NCBI RefSeq assembly: GCF_014779765.1 | Contig: NZ_JACXZA010000003.1 | Span: 898,333 to 962,332, forward strand | Reading direction: 5' to 3' | DNA length: 64,000 nt | Origin: Paenibacillus terricola | GTDB lineage: Bacteria > Bacillota > Bacilli > Paenibacillales > Paenibacillaceae | In this document: positions 45,129-54,409 of the stretch, one piece after another | How the letters are laid out: each line of letters begins with the position of its first letter | Numbering within the stretch: the first letter of the stretch is position 1 | Made by a program: the position numbers and the translations under genes | The notes under the pieces: model-generated | The model's input: only the letters and a program-made list of their open reading frames with translations | What the model was told of the DNA's origin: nothing | Database searches by the model: none

Positions 45129-45695
45129 TTATTGAGCGCTTTGTTCTGCTTCCTCTAACTGCTCATTCTGGAACCAGAACGTATCGCCCGTTTCATTATC
45201 GCAACCGGTCAGCTTATAGTAAGAGCCTCCGTGATCCTTATCTTCCGCAAGCTCAACGTCTCGGCAGCTTGTACTTGGACGCCCTTGATCGCTGCCGTAG
45301 GCGTCTTGCGAGTTGTCATATGTATACTTGATGACCTCCGCGCCATCGTAAACAAGCTCATAAAAGATCGGATCTCCTTCAATCGTATACTGCGTGATGC
45401 GCACCTGATCGGGTACGCCAACGTCGAGATTAGCGAGGAACAGCTTCCACTTGTCTAGATTGTACATTTTGCCATGGACATTGACGACGTCACCATTCGC
45501 AATTGCTTTCTCACGATCATAAGGGTCGGACACAGCTGGGAATGGCTCCGGTTTCGCTGACGGCGAAACCGTCTCTCCCGACGCAGGTGCAGTAGAAGGA
45601 TTGCTCGTATTGCCAGTCTGGTTGTCAGTCTTCTCCCCGCAGCCCGACAGCAGCAGCATTACAGCCGTTATTGTTAGCATCCATTTGTTTACCAT
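45129..45695 (-). CDS. DUF4362-type lipoprotein
   Basis: This 188-residue precursor has a lipobox LLLSGC (C19), a Ser/Thr-rich spacer to about 55, and a C-terminal domain with KAIANGDVVNVHGKMYNLDK, VRITQYTIEGDPIFYELVYDG and YTYDNSQDAYG, which I recall as the DUF4362 pattern. Two cysteines (TSCRDVE, LTGCDNE) may form a disulfide. It is an extracytoplasmic, membrane-anchored protein of unknown role. A shorter paralogue lies on the opposite strand at 46185. Confidence 0.8.
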   Translation of the reverse strand: MVNKWMLTITAVMLLLSGCGEKTDNQTGNTSNPSTAPASGETVSPSAKPEPFPAVSDPYDREKAIANGDVVNVHGKMYNLDKWKLFLANLDVGVPDQVRITQYTIEGDPIFYELVYDGAEVIKYTYDNSQDAYGSDQGRPSTSCRDVELAEDKDHGGSYYKLTGCDNETGDTFWFQNEQLEEAEQSAQ

Positions 45696-45802
45696 TTGAT
45701 CACCTCACGTATATGAACGTGATAGAGAGTCTGAATGTTCCAGTGGAGAGCGGTATGCTATGGCAACAGAACCTCTTTTATGGAGAATTGATGCTCACAA
45801 TA

Positions 45803-46222
45803 TTAATTCTCCAAATCAATTGTTTCATCGTTCACTTTAATTGAAAACTTTGGTTTTATTGAAATCATATCAAATAGAAACAGATTCCAACTTTCCATTT
45901 CGATCAAATTAGATGGAGCACCTCTATCGAATTGCTTCAGAATAGAATCAACATACGCATCAGAGCTTTCCAAGTTATCAATTGGACGACCAATTCTCCC
46001 CAATGATGACTCTGATAGTTCAACATTCATAGACGATGTTTTACCTAACATGTTCTCGGCATATAAATCAAACGCAAAATATATGGGGTCTTCCATACCT
46101 GGAGGATCTGTATCTACTCCTTCTAAGCCAATGTTTTCAATTACTTCCAGTTGTGATACGTTTGTCTTATCGAGGTGATCGCGAATGATCAAATGGTTCT
46201 TATCCTTATCGATCCTATTCAC
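45803..46222 (-). CDS. Unrecognised A+T-rich open frame
   Basis: This open frame encodes at most 139 residues, acidic and without membrane segments (e.g. DPPGMEDPIYFAFDLYAENM). The only upstream start is a GTG at 46222, without ribosome site and inside the first codons of the plus-strand DUF4362 gene, so the 5' end has probably been lost. Its base composition is clearly more A+T-rich than its neighbours. I recognise no family. A truncated, horizontally acquired gene is one reading. Confidence 0.35.
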   Translation of the reverse strand: MNRIDKDKNHLIIRDHLDKTNVSQLEVIENIGLEGVDTDPPGMEDPIYFAFDLYAENMLGKTSSMNVELSESSLGRIGRPIDNLESSDAYVDSILKQFDRGAPSNLIEMESWNLFLFDMISIKPKFSIKVNDETIDLEN

Positions 46223-46685
46223 ATTAGTAAGATGTGACGGAGCACCATCTCATATGTTAGGCCCCTTGCCTACTGCTGATGAGGCTATTTCCTACACGCA
46301 TGAGAAAGCGCTGGCTAATGGTGATGTCGTGCTGACGGTTGATCAATTAATGGGGCTTGAACATTGGGAGCGGTTCTATACGAACTACAAGCTCGGCACG
46401 CCTGATCGGGTTCGCATTACTATGTATTCACTCGAAGGTGCTCCTATCTACTTTGAATTAGCCTATGACGGTGATCATACGATTACCTATACATTTGATG
46501 ACACAATGGATATATCCGGATTACGCGAGCGAATCAGTACCGCCTGCCGTTCCATTGTTAGCGACCCGAATGTGAGAAGCGGAGTGTCCTACGAGCTGGA
46601 CGATTGTAAGGATGATAGGATCAGGCAAACGTTCCGATTCACGATTGATGATGTCCTCCCTCTCCCCGCCTACTTCCGCAACTAA
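46185..46685 (+). CDS. Second DUF4362-type protein, shortened N-terminus
   Basis: The protein has 166 residues. The C-terminal part clearly parallels the lipoprotein at 45129 (EKALANGDVVLTVDQ; PDRVRITMYSLEGAPIYFEL; YTFDDTMD; paired cysteines TACRS and LDDCKD). The N-terminus has a hydrophobic segment followed by LVRC, a poor lipobox, and lacks the long spacer. GAGGTGAT precedes the ATG. It may still be secreted. Its first 38 bp overlap the opposing open frame, suggesting a junction created by rearrangement. Confidence 0.7.
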   Translation: MIKWFLSLSILFTLVRCDGAPSHMLGPLPTADEAISYTHEKALANGDVVLTVDQLMGLEHWERFYTNYKLGTPDRVRITMYSLEGAPIYFELAYDGDHTITYTFDDTMDISGLRERISTACRSIVSDPNVRSGVSYELDDCKDDRIRQTFRFTIDDVLPLPAYFRN

Positions 46686-46689
46686 AATA

Positions 46690-46734
46690 TCCCCATAGCA
46701 GACGAATGCTCACTCGCATGCATCGCTATGGGGA
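46690..46734. terminator. Hairpin between convergent genes
   Basis: TCCCCATAGC and GCTATGGGGA pair over a 25-nt loop. On the minus strand it is followed by ATATTTTAG, so it best serves the zinc-ribbon gene, but it also lies just past the plus-strand DUF4362 stop. Confidence 0.65.
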
Positions 46735-46763
46735 TTACGCTTATAGTGTGCTTCATTATTCTC

Positions 46764-46937
46764 TTACTTTAGTTCAACACGCATGGATGCGACTTCCCCG
46801 CAACTATTGCAATATGTCACATACACTTGTTTGCCGATGCTCAAATTTTTATCGACATCCTTCACATTGGCATGCCCACTACCGAGCACGCCTTCCGCGA
46901 AAGCTGCTCCCCCGCACTTTGTGCACAAATTGCTCAT
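46764..46937 (-). CDS. Small zinc-ribbon protein (57 residues)
   Basis: GGAGGAAACACAG leads directly to the ATG at 46937. The protein carries two CxxC knuckles, MSNLCTKCGG at the start and TYCNSCGEVA at 43-47, separated by a short loop; this is a classical zinc ribbon. No other domain is present. Role unknown; such proteins are often nucleic-acid or protein-binding accessories. Confidence 0.75.
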   Translation of the reverse strand: MSNLCTKCGGAAFAEGVLGSGHANVKDVDKNLSIGKQVYVTYCNSCGEVASMRVELK

Positions 46938-47157
46938 CTGTGTTTCCTCCTATCGGTTTAAATAGTAATGTCACTGCTTGTCCTTGCTAAGATAAGTACC
47001 GAAAAACTATTCTCCAGCCTCGGGAACGAATATAGAGAAGTTCAGGTCAACGCCCTCCTGCTGAATACAGGGAAGCAATCGCCGCAAGTCACTTCTCTTT
47101 AACCATCTGCTTGACGGGGATACGACAAGACCAGCTTCTTCGTTACTTACAGATCGC

Positions 47158-48666
47158 TTATGAGGGTACAACAAGATTAGAAATAACAGCCTTCCCATTC
47201 GTCACAACAAAGGAATCTGTGACTATATACTTGTCGCTCGAACTTCCCCCAGCGTAAGCCACTGAATACGTCCCATCAGGAAGAATAACTGCATATTTAC
47301 CATTACTAAAGTCAACCATAGCAAGCCCTACTGTACCCTGACTTGGATCGCTGCTTAAGGAGAAATATAAAGTTCCGCCTTTCATAGGCGACCCTTCGCT
47401 GGACTGAAGCACGCCTTGCACCTTGCTGCCGATAATGTCGGTGACAACCGTCATAGGCACCTTGTCGTCCGTCACTTCAAACTGCTTGCGAGGATTAACA
47501 TACAGAAACGAATCATTACCGGTCCAATATTCGGTCCATTGGTACGACCCCTGCGGCAAATAAACGGCAGCTTCTCCATTCACCAGCTTATAGTCGTAAA
47601 ACCTCCCCATCAGCTGTGAATCGCCTATCATGATAGAGCCATCGACATTCTTTAGAACCCCATTCTGATTTACCTGCAGCCGTACATTCGCTCGATGCAC
47701 AATAACGTCCACTACAGCGTTTAATCGTTCCGGATCTGCATCATAGAAAGCATATACATCCCATTGCTCGTTATTCGCATGATCGATCTCGATCCGATTG
47801 AAGAATATCTGCCCCTTCTCCTCTACAGAAAAGTCCGCTTGCCCCTTATCAATTGTGGCTCTTTCTTCTCCACCGCTTGTCATCATAACGAGAGTACCCG
47901 ATTCTACGGGCTTACCGTCCTCATAGTGTACGTTTATCGTCAAATCCGGCTGAGGTTGAGATACCCCTAGAAATACGCGATCCTTATTCTTGACAGTAAC
48001 CGTATAGCCCGAAAGATCGGTCGTCCGAGCGGGAACATTGTTCTTGTGCAATACTGTGGCTGAATAGGTGCCTTCTGGTACGTCGACACGATAATAACCA
48101 TTCGTAACGCTGGCTGTATAACTAATAGGCGACGCCCCAAGGCTCCTGAATGTAATAAATCCTTGCTGCACAGGTCGCCCATTCTTATCTACTGAGTATC
48201 CATAGATGATAGCTTCATTATGCGAGGTCGTAAGGATCATTCTCTTATCTGCTGCGTGGTACACCGCATTGATTCCGAACATGCCGCTGACTGCTTTTAA
48301 TGGTATGTAGAGCCTACCTTTAATCGTTGCAGCTACCTGAGGAAGGGGAACTGGCTCTCCGTTGATCGTCGCCTTCTTAGAACCACTCGTCAGCGTAACG
48401 ATCGTCCCACCCCATTGTACATTCGTCTTTCCATTCGCATTCACCACTTTGCCGCCAATTGCTGCCGCAATCGGAGCTACAGGCACATAGGATGTTCCGT
48501 TCATTACATATGCCGTTTCCGACGAAATTCGATCATCGATGACTAGCTTTAATGCAGTTGTTGCATTGTTGCCGTTACTACTTTTAACTGCTGCCTGCGT
48601 ACTTCCTTCGAACCCTAACAGTAAAGCTAACAGTAATATTACCGTACCAATAAACGATCGCTTCAT
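47158..48666 (-). CDS. Secreted protein with copper amine oxidase N-terminal-like domain
   Basis: This 502-residue protein has a signal peptide (TVILLLALLLGFEG..., about 1-26) and a stalk domain at about 38-155 with VMNGTSYVPVAPIAAAIGG and GRLYIPLKAVSGMFG, the repeat typical of Cu_amine_oxidN1 surface proteins. Carboxypeptidase-regulatory-like beta modules follow (GRPVQQGFITFRS...GYYRVDVPEGTYSATVL, and two or three more). No catalytic residues are seen. Probably a wall- or surface-associated binding protein. It is alone in its transcription unit; 46938-47157 shows no gene. Confidence 0.82.
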   Translation of the reverse strand: MKRSFIGTVILLLALLLGFEGSTQAAVKSSNGNNATTALKLVIDDRISSETAYVMNGTSYVPVAPIAAAIGGKVVNANGKTNVQWGGTIVTLTSGSKKATINGEPVPLPQVAATIKGRLYIPLKAVSGMFGINAVYHAADKRMILTTSHNEAIIYGYSVDKNGRPVQQGFITFRSLGASPISYTASVTNGYYRVDVPEGTYSATVLHKNNVPARTTDLSGYTVTVKNKDRVFLGVSQPQPDLTINVHYEDGKPVESGTLVMMTSGGEERATIDKGQADFSVEEKGQIFFNRIEIDHANNEQWDVYAFYDADPERLNAVVDVIVHRANVRLQVNQNGVLKNVDGSIMIGDSQLMGRFYDYKLVNGEAAVYLPQGSYQWTEYWTGNDSFLYVNPRKQFEVTDDKVPMTVVTDIIGSKVQGVLQSSEGSPMKGGTLYFSLSSDPSQGTVGLAMVDFSNGKYAVILPDGTYSVAYAGGSSSDKYIVTDSFVVTNGKAVISNLVVPS

Positions 48667-48780
48667 ATTATCAGTCCTTGTCTAGATTATTGTCATACAT
48701 CAATTTATAAATATGAAATTACCTATCATATTTTAGTTTGGAAATTATGGTAGAACAACTAAAGTTTTTAGTAAAAAACA

Positions 48781-48819
48781 AAAAAAGAACCCCGAGAGCT
48801 CTACAGCTCTCAGGGTTCT
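48781..48819 (-). terminator. Terminator of the sugar ABC transporter operon
   Basis: AGAACCCTGAGAGCT-GTAG-AGCTCTCGGGGTTCT on the minus strand ends in a run of seven T, 30 bp after the binding-protein stop. Confidence 0.93.
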
Positions 48820-48848
48820 CTTCGATTACGTCAACCGCTTTGCGTCAA

Positions 48849-50561
48849 TTATTTGCCGCTCCACAGATCTACACGCTCTTGAATGTATTTCGTGTACTCG
48901 TCTTCGTATTTCGTAACGCCGTTCTTATCGAGATCTTTCATGAACGCATCCCACTTCGCATCGAATTCCGATGGCTTGGACAGGATGATTTCCGGAATGC
49001 TCTTACGAACGATTGGCGTCAGCTTGTTGTAGATGATGTTCGCGTCGGAGTCGCTTGGAACTGGAAGGTTCCATGCAGCGCCCCAAGGCTTAGGCGAGAA
49101 TTCCGTTTCCGATGGATAGAAGTCTTTCCACGTCGTTTTGCCGTATTTCTCGAGAACTTTCTTGTCTTCAGCCGTGTACGATGCCACGATTTGCTCTGGG
49201 AAGTTCGTCGTGAAGTAGTTGCCCGTCGAGTCTTTTACGCCGTCGCCGTAGTGCGGAGCGTAGTTCGTCCACAGACCGATACCCGTCGTCTTATGGAAGT
49301 TGGAAGCGTCGTTTGTCTTCTTGTCTTGAACGTCTTGCGGAATTACGCGTTTACCGTTCTCGACCTTGTACTGCTCGCCTTCGAAGCCCCAGTTGAGCAT
49401 GATTTGACCTTCTTCGGAAGCCAGGTAATCAAGCATTTGGATAATGCGCTCTGGGTTCTTCGTGTCTTTCGAGATCATGAGACCCCAACCGCCCATGAAG
49501 CCCGTTGGTTCGAACGAGTGGTCAACCGTCGAGTCGTCCATCTGTACGGAGTAGAAGCCGTACGCCTCATTGCCCTTGCCGTCTTTCTTCAGCGTATCGA
49601 TTGCGGATTGGAAGCCCCACTTCTGGTCGATTACGCCAACGACGCGGCCTTGCGCGATTTTCGATTTGTATTGGTCTTCCTTCTGTACGAACGATTCTGG
49701 ATCAAGGAGACCGATATCGTTCATGTGGTTCAGCCAGCGGAAGTATTCTTTCTCTTCCGGACGACGATAGTGGAACGTCGCTTTGTATGTCTTAGGATCG
49801 ATGTATACTTCGCCGTCGTCGGATGCGCCCGTTGCTTGGAACGCAGGGTTCGTAACGGAGATCATGATGCGCCAGTCGTCCGCGAGCAGCGACAGACCGA
49901 TCGTTTTCTTGCCGTCCGCCGTTGTTGGGTGTTTCGCAACATAATCAGCGATGACTTTCTCGTAGTCTTTAACCGTTTTGATTTGCGGGTAGCCGGCTTC
50001 TTCTACCGCTTGATGCTGCAGGCTGAATGCGCCGCCTGCGTCAAAATACGTTTGGTTTACGCCGTCATAAGTAGGAATAACATAGATCGCTTGATCGTCG
50101 TTGCTCCATTTCAGACGATTCCAATAGTCACCGTATACTTTCTTCAGGTTAGGACCGTATTTATCGATCAGATCCGTGAGGTCAAGCACTGCGCCTGCGT
50201 CTACGAACAGGTTCGAGCTGCCTTTAGCGGAGATGATGTCCGGATAGTCGCCGCTTGCTGCAACGAGCGATACTTTATTAGCATCCGTAGCGAAGTCCAT
50301 CTTGAGCGTGATGCCCGTTTTTTCCGTAATCTTTTTGCCGATCTCGTCTTGCATTTGGTTCCAGTCCGGACTTGGATCTGCTGCCAACATCGTATACGTG
50401 ATTGGCGTTGTATCTACTGCTGGAGTTTCCGTCGTTGTACCCGTGCCCGTCGTGCCTTCCGGCTCTTTCTCTTTGTCCGAAGAGCCGCATGCTGCAAGAG
50501 AACCAACGAGCATTGCACTCGCGAGCAGCAGGCCAGATTGTTTCAAGACCTTACCTTTCAT
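48849..50561 (-). CDS. Extracellular solute-binding lipoprotein of a carbohydrate ABC transporter (LplA/YtcQ-like)
   Basis: This 570-residue precursor starts at ATG 50561 with GGGAGGG upstream; an in-frame extension is rejected. The lipobox is GSLAAC (C25), then a Thr/Glu-rich linker, then a large type-1 binding-protein fold (AASGDYPDIISAKG, GGWGLMISKDTKNPERIIQMLDYLASEEGQ). The length of 550-580 residues is typical of the LplA/YtcQ group that binds plant-derived oligosaccharides. It is the third gene of the operon, with two permeases upstream and no ATPase gene, as usual when a shared MsmX-type ATPase is used. Confidence 0.93.
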   Translation of the reverse strand: MKGKVLKQSGLLLASAMLVGSLAACGSSDKEKEPEGTTGTGTTTETPAVDTTPITYTMLAADPSPDWNQMQDEIGKKITEKTGITLKMDFATDANKVSLVAASGDYPDIISAKGSSNLFVDAGAVLDLTDLIDKYGPNLKKVYGDYWNRLKWSNDDQAIYVIPTYDGVNQTYFDAGGAFSLQHQAVEEAGYPQIKTVKDYEKVIADYVAKHPTTADGKKTIGLSLLADDWRIMISVTNPAFQATGASDDGEVYIDPKTYKATFHYRRPEEKEYFRWLNHMNDIGLLDPESFVQKEDQYKSKIAQGRVVGVIDQKWGFQSAIDTLKKDGKGNEAYGFYSVQMDDSTVDHSFEPTGFMGGWGLMISKDTKNPERIIQMLDYLASEEGQIMLNWGFEGEQYKVENGKRVIPQDVQDKKTNDASNFHKTTGIGLWTNYAPHYGDGVKDSTGNYFTTNFPEQIVASYTAEDKKVLEKYGKTTWKDFYPSETEFSPKPWGAAWNLPVPSDSDANIIYNKLTPIVRKSIPEIILSKPSEFDAKWDAFMKDLDKNGVTKYEDEYTKYIQERVDLWSGK

Positions 50562-50660
50562 ACCGATACCCTCCCTAAGATAACAAATCATATATTGTAT
50601 AACAGGACAACCTGTTCATACCGTAGGTCAGAGATGCTGAATGCAAGACGACGATTCGGC

Positions 50661-51566
50661 TTAAGATTTAACTGCGCCGAGCGTCATACCGCTAACGAAG
50701 TAGCGCTGCAGGAACGGATAAATAACGAGAATCGGCAGCGATACAACGATTGTGATGGCCATCTTGATCGATTCCGGCGATACGCTCGTCACGATGTCGG
50801 TAATGTTCTTGCCGCGTACGTCCGACGAGTTCGTCGTCGATTGCAAGACCTTCGTCAGCTCGTATTGGAGCGTCGTCAGGCTCGGCGTACTGTTATTGTA
50901 CAGGTACGTATCGAACCAAGAGTTCCATTGACCGACCGCCAGGAACAAAGCGATCGTTGCAAGTACCGGCTTACAGAGCGGCAGAATGACGCGCCAGTAA
51001 ATGGTGAAGTCATTCGCGCCGTCAATCTTCGCAGATTCTTGCAGCGCGTACGGCAAGCCGTCGATGAACGAGCGGATGACGAACACGTTGAATGCACTTA
51101 CGATGCCTGGCAGGACGTACACGCCGAACGTGTTCATCATGTGCAGGTCGCGGAACAGCATGTACGTCGGAATCAGACCGCCGGATATATACATCGTCAT
51201 CGCCAGGAAAGTAGAGACGAACTTACGGCTTTGGAAGTCAGGACGCGCCAAGCAGTAAGCGATCATGGAGCCGCTAAGCAGGCCGAGCAGCGTGCCGACA
51301 ATCGTACGAAGAACCGATATTTTGAAGCCTGTGATCAGGCCGGAGTAAGCGAAAATGGTTTCATAGTTCTTCAGCGTGAATTCACGCGGGAAGATCGTGA
51401 GACCTCCCCGAACCGTATCATTCGAATCGTTGAACGAGATCGCAAGCACGTTCAAGAACGGATACAGCGTGATAACAAGAACTAAGCACATGACGAGGAC
51501 GTTCGCCCAGTCAAACATTTTATCGCTCAAAGTTGCATTGAAAGCCGTACTTCTAGTTTTAGACAT
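50661..51566 (-). CDS. Carbohydrate ABC transporter permease (LplC/YtcP-like)
   Basis: This 301-residue protein has six membrane helices and the EAA loop SAKIDGANDFTIYWRVILPL (about 192-211), which docks the ATPase. MTLGAVKS at the end is characteristic of the LplC/YtcP group. It pairs with the permease encoded 18 bp upstream to form the membrane channel. Confidence 0.94.
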   Translation of the reverse strand: MSKTRSTAFNATLSDKMFDWANVLVMCLVLVITLYPFLNVLAISFNDSNDTVRGGLTIFPREFTLKNYETIFAYSGLITGFKISVLRTIVGTLLGLLSGSMIAYCLARPDFQSRKFVSTFLAMTMYISGGLIPTYMLFRDLHMMNTFGVYVLPGIVSAFNVFVIRSFIDGLPYALQESAKIDGANDFTIYWRVILPLCKPVLATIALFLAVGQWNSWFDTYLYNNSTPSLTTLQYELTKVLQSTTNSSDVRGKNITDIVTSVSPESIKMAITIVVSLPILVIYPFLQRYFVSGMTLGAVKS

Positions 51567-51584
51567 AGTAGATACATCCCCTTT

Positions 51585-52556
51585 CTACATGATGCTTTCT
51601 TTCGTTACACGCTTGAACACACCGTTGGCAACGAAGAGCAGAATGATGCTGACAACCGAGTTGAACATACTGATCGCAGTACCGAATGAATATCGGTTCT
51701 GCGTGATACCGTTATTCAAGGCGTACAAGTCAAGTACTTCCGAGTAGTCGATAACCCGTGGGTTGCCAAGCAAGAATTGCTTCTCGAAGCCGATCTGAAT
51801 CAAGTGACCAATCGACATGATAAGCAGGATTGAGATCGTTGTTCGGATACCAGGCAGTGTAATATGCCAGATTGTCCGCCAGCGGCCGGCACCGTCGACG
51901 CGTGCCGCTTCATATTGTTCAGGGTCAATGCCCGTAATTGCAGCCAAGTAAATGATCGTGTTCCAGCCCATCTCTTTCCACACATCAGAAGCGGTTACAA
52001 TCGACCAGAAGTATTTGCCTTCACCCATGAACAGGATCGGTTTATCAACGATATGAAGCCCTACAAGCATGTCATTGATAACGCCACCGTCGATCGAGAG
52101 CATCTTCGTTACGATACCCGCAACAACTACCCACGAAACGAAGTGAGGAAGATAAGAAACCGTCTGAACGAACCGTTTGAAGAACTGACCGCGAAGCTCA
52201 TTGAGCAATACTGCGAATAGAATCGGTACAGTGAAGCCTGCAACCAAGCTCATGCTGCTCATCGCCAATGTATTGCGAATGACGAGGAAGAAGCGGTCGT
52301 CTGAGAATAAGTCAATGAAATGCTTAAAGCCGACAAAATCTTGTTTCCAGAACTTCCAGATGGTCCGCCCTGGACCCGGTCTGTACTTCTGGAATGCCAT
52401 GATCCACCCATAAATCGGCACATAGCTGAATATGAATACCCAAATAACGAACGGAATGGTCATGAAGTACAAGTACTTCTGCTGCAGCGCCTTGTACCAA
52501 AAGCCTTTGTTTTTCGTTCCGCCGGACTTTTTATCGTCCCGAATTGTTGCCTCCAT
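51585..52556 (-). CDS. Carbohydrate ABC transporter permease (LplB/YteP-like)
   Basis: This 323-residue protein starts at ATG 52556 with GGAGGG upstream. It has six helices, starting YFMTIPFVIWVFIFSYVPIYGW, and the EAA loop AARVDGAGRWRTIWHITLPG. The FQKYRPGPG segment after the first helix is typical of LplB/YteP. First gene of the operon; a cre-like site lies about 145 bp upstream, suggesting CcpA control. Confidence 0.94.
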   Translation of the reverse strand: MEATIRDDKKSGGTKNKGFWYKALQQKYLYFMTIPFVIWVFIFSYVPIYGWIMAFQKYRPGPGRTIWKFWKQDFVGFKHFIDLFSDDRFFLVIRNTLAMSSMSLVAGFTVPILFAVLLNELRGQFFKRFVQTVSYLPHFVSWVVVAGIVTKMLSIDGGVINDMLVGLHIVDKPILFMGEGKYFWSIVTASDVWKEMGWNTIIYLAAITGIDPEQYEAARVDGAGRWRTIWHITLPGIRTTISILLIMSIGHLIQIGFEKQFLLGNPRVIDYSEVLDLYALNNGITQNRYSFGTAISMFNSVVSIILLFVANGVFKRVTKESIM

Positions 52557-52700
52557 GCTAGCCCTCCTTCTTTCATAAACAACATCATACTGGATTCGAG
52601 CACAAGCTTTGCACCCGATATATTCGAACAAAAATCATATACAATTTCACTATCGAGAGACGGTCTGGTTTAATATGTAACCTTTGGTTTCGCAATATTC

Positions 52701-52714
52701 TGTAAGCGATTCCA
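52701..52714. promoter_or_regulatory. cre-like (CcpA) site upstream of the ABC operon
   Basis: TGTAAGCGATTCCA matches the catabolite-response consensus TGWAANCGNTNWCA at 13 of 14 positions on either strand. It sits in the 0.3-kb gap before the permease gene. The exact promoter is not clear, so repression is inferred. The rest of 52557-52818 contains no gene. Confidence 0.5.
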
Positions 52715-52818
52715 TCTCGTTTGCTTCCTAATCATACCCCTCGGCAAGCACTGAATCCTACCCGATAAATATGCACTGAAATACATGATAAATTAGACAT
52801 GAAATCTCTTAAACAGAC

Positions 52819-52852
52819 AAAAAACCGTCCAACGCAATCGTTGGAACGGTTT
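52819..52852 (-). terminator. Terminator of the two-component operon
   Basis: AACCGTTCCAACG-ATTG-CGTTGGACGGTTT on the minus strand followed by TTTTG, 20 bp past the response-regulator stop. It separates regulator and transporter transcription units. Confidence 0.92.
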
Positions 52853-52871
52853 CACGGATTTTATCGGTATT

Positions 52872-54407
52872 TTAGGAGGGACGCCCCTTGAATGCAGATG
52901 GCGAAACCCCTTCATATTTCTTGAATTTCGTATGAAAATAGTCAACGCTCGCGTAACCGACGCGCTCTGCTGCCTGATGAACCTTCAGTCCTTGCGCGAG
53001 CAGCTCTTTCGCTTTCTCAATCCGAACCTTATCCAGATACGTGTTGAAATACTCGCCCGTATGCGTCTTGAACAGCTTGCCAAGATAGCTGCTGTTGTAG
53101 TTGAACAGATCCGCGATCGTCTCCAGCTTCAGGTTCTCGCTGGAATGCCGTCGAATGAAATCTTCGACCTGCTTAATAATCGTCTCCGGACTATGTTCTG
53201 CCGAATAGCGGACCGTCCCTTCAATGGCTTGATTCAAGTGGGTGATCAGCGACTGCAGACTTCTCTGACGGATCATATCCGAGATAATAGGTGCGAACGA
53301 ATGCGCCGATGTGAACGTCTTCGGATTCGCGGCAGCCAGCTTATTGAACGCCACCGAAGCCATCTGGGCCATAGAAGACTTGACTGTCTCCTCGTCCAGC
53401 CTCGCCTCAGCCATTCGCTCCGCAATCGCTTCTACCGTCCGAAACGCGCTATCTTTATTGCCGATATCCATCGCCAGGAATAGCTGATCGGCATAGCTGT
53501 CCAGTTCGCCAGGTTCGATGGCCTGTTTATTCTCTCCCGCTTCATCCGTCTGTACAATAACCCCCATGCCAAGCACAAACCGCTGGCGCATTCCCTCCAT
53601 CGCTTGCTCATACGATAGACGGACATCTAAGAAGGAGTTGACCTTACCTCCGACAGAGATGAATAAGGGCACTTTCTCATCCTTCAGCAGCTTCGCAAGC
53701 TCCTGGTGCCACTGTGCCTCACCCTGCTCATCCGCCCTCAACAGAATGCCGACATATGGCTCCGTCGCAAAAACAAAGCTCTGCTCCCTGTCAAGCTCAC
53801 GGCTCCACTTGCTCTTAAGCAAGCCAACGCCTGCCGACTCCTCGTCTTCTGACAGGTCAGCCTCTATAAGTGCTACACGAAAGCTCGTCCAGTCCAATTC
53901 TAGCCGCTGCGAGATCGGACCCCACAGCTCTTCGCTAAGCGAATCGCCAGCGGTTCCCGTTACGACCGAAGCAATGAGCTGCTCCCCCCGCCAGGCTACC
54001 TCCGACTCTTGCTGACGCTTGTGCTCTTTCTCCTCAATAAGACGGTCCCGTATGCGCGCCAGACTCTCGCACAATTCTTTCTCGTCTACTGGCTTCAGCA
54101 GATATCCATCGACACGGAAGCCAATCGCTTTCTTTGCATAGTCGAAGTCCGAATAGCCGCTCAGAATTAGAAAATGACAGTCGCCGCCTTTCTCACGAAT
54201 CCGCTCGATCAGCTCCAGTCCGTTTATACCTGGCATTCTGATGTCGACAAGCATCAGATCTGGCTCCAGCTCATCGGCTTTCGCGAGCGCTTCTCTCCCG
54301 TTGGCGGCTGTCCCGCATACCTCGAAGCCGTAATCTTCCCACTCGATCAGCGTCGTCATTCCTTCGCGGATTGATGGCTCGTCGTCTACGATCAGCACTT
54401 TATACAT
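52872..54407 (-). CDS. YesN-type response regulator with AraC DNA-binding domain
   Basis: The protein has 511 residues. The receiver (1-120) has the acidic pair in VDDEP, phospho-acceptor D55 in LMLVDIRMPG and K105 in LLKPVDE. A long middle region follows, and the C-terminal double helix-turn-helix covers about 410-510 (YLGKLFKTHTGEYFNTYLDKVR; AAERVGYASVDYFHTKFKKYEGVSP). The ATG at 54407 lies 2 bp after the kinase stop with GGAGGA upstream. Members of this family activate sugar transporter operons; the one at 48.8-52.6 kb is the obvious target. Confidence 0.94.
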   Translation of the reverse strand: MYKVLIVDDEPSIREGMTTLIEWEDYGFEVCGTAANGREALAKADELEPDLMLVDIRMPGINGLELIERIREKGGDCHFLILSGYSDFDYAKKAIGFRVDGYLLKPVDEKELCESLARIRDRLIEEKEHKRQQESEVAWRGEQLIASVVTGTAGDSLSEELWGPISQRLELDWTSFRVALIEADLSEDEESAGVGLLKSKWSRELDREQSFVFATEPYVGILLRADEQGEAQWHQELAKLLKDEKVPLFISVGGKVNSFLDVRLSYEQAMEGMRQRFVLGMGVIVQTDEAGENKQAIEPGELDSYADQLFLAMDIGNKDSAFRTVEAIAERMAEARLDEETVKSSMAQMASVAFNKLAAANPKTFTSAHSFAPIISDMIRQRSLQSLITHLNQAIEGTVRYSAEHSPETIIKQVEDFIRRHSSENLKLETIADLFNYNSSYLGKLFKTHTGEYFNTYLDKVRIEKAKELLAQGLKVHQAAERVGYASVDYFHTKFKKYEGVSPSAFKGRPS

Positions 54408-54409
54408 GC

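Noticed and set aside
48738..51485. A 915-codon open frame on the plus strand across the transporter genes
   Set aside because: It runs antisense to a binding-protein gene and a permease gene with clear family motifs, ribosome sites and a shared operon. Its own product is Arg/Val-rich and family-less. Codon bias of the minus-strand genes keeps the frame open.
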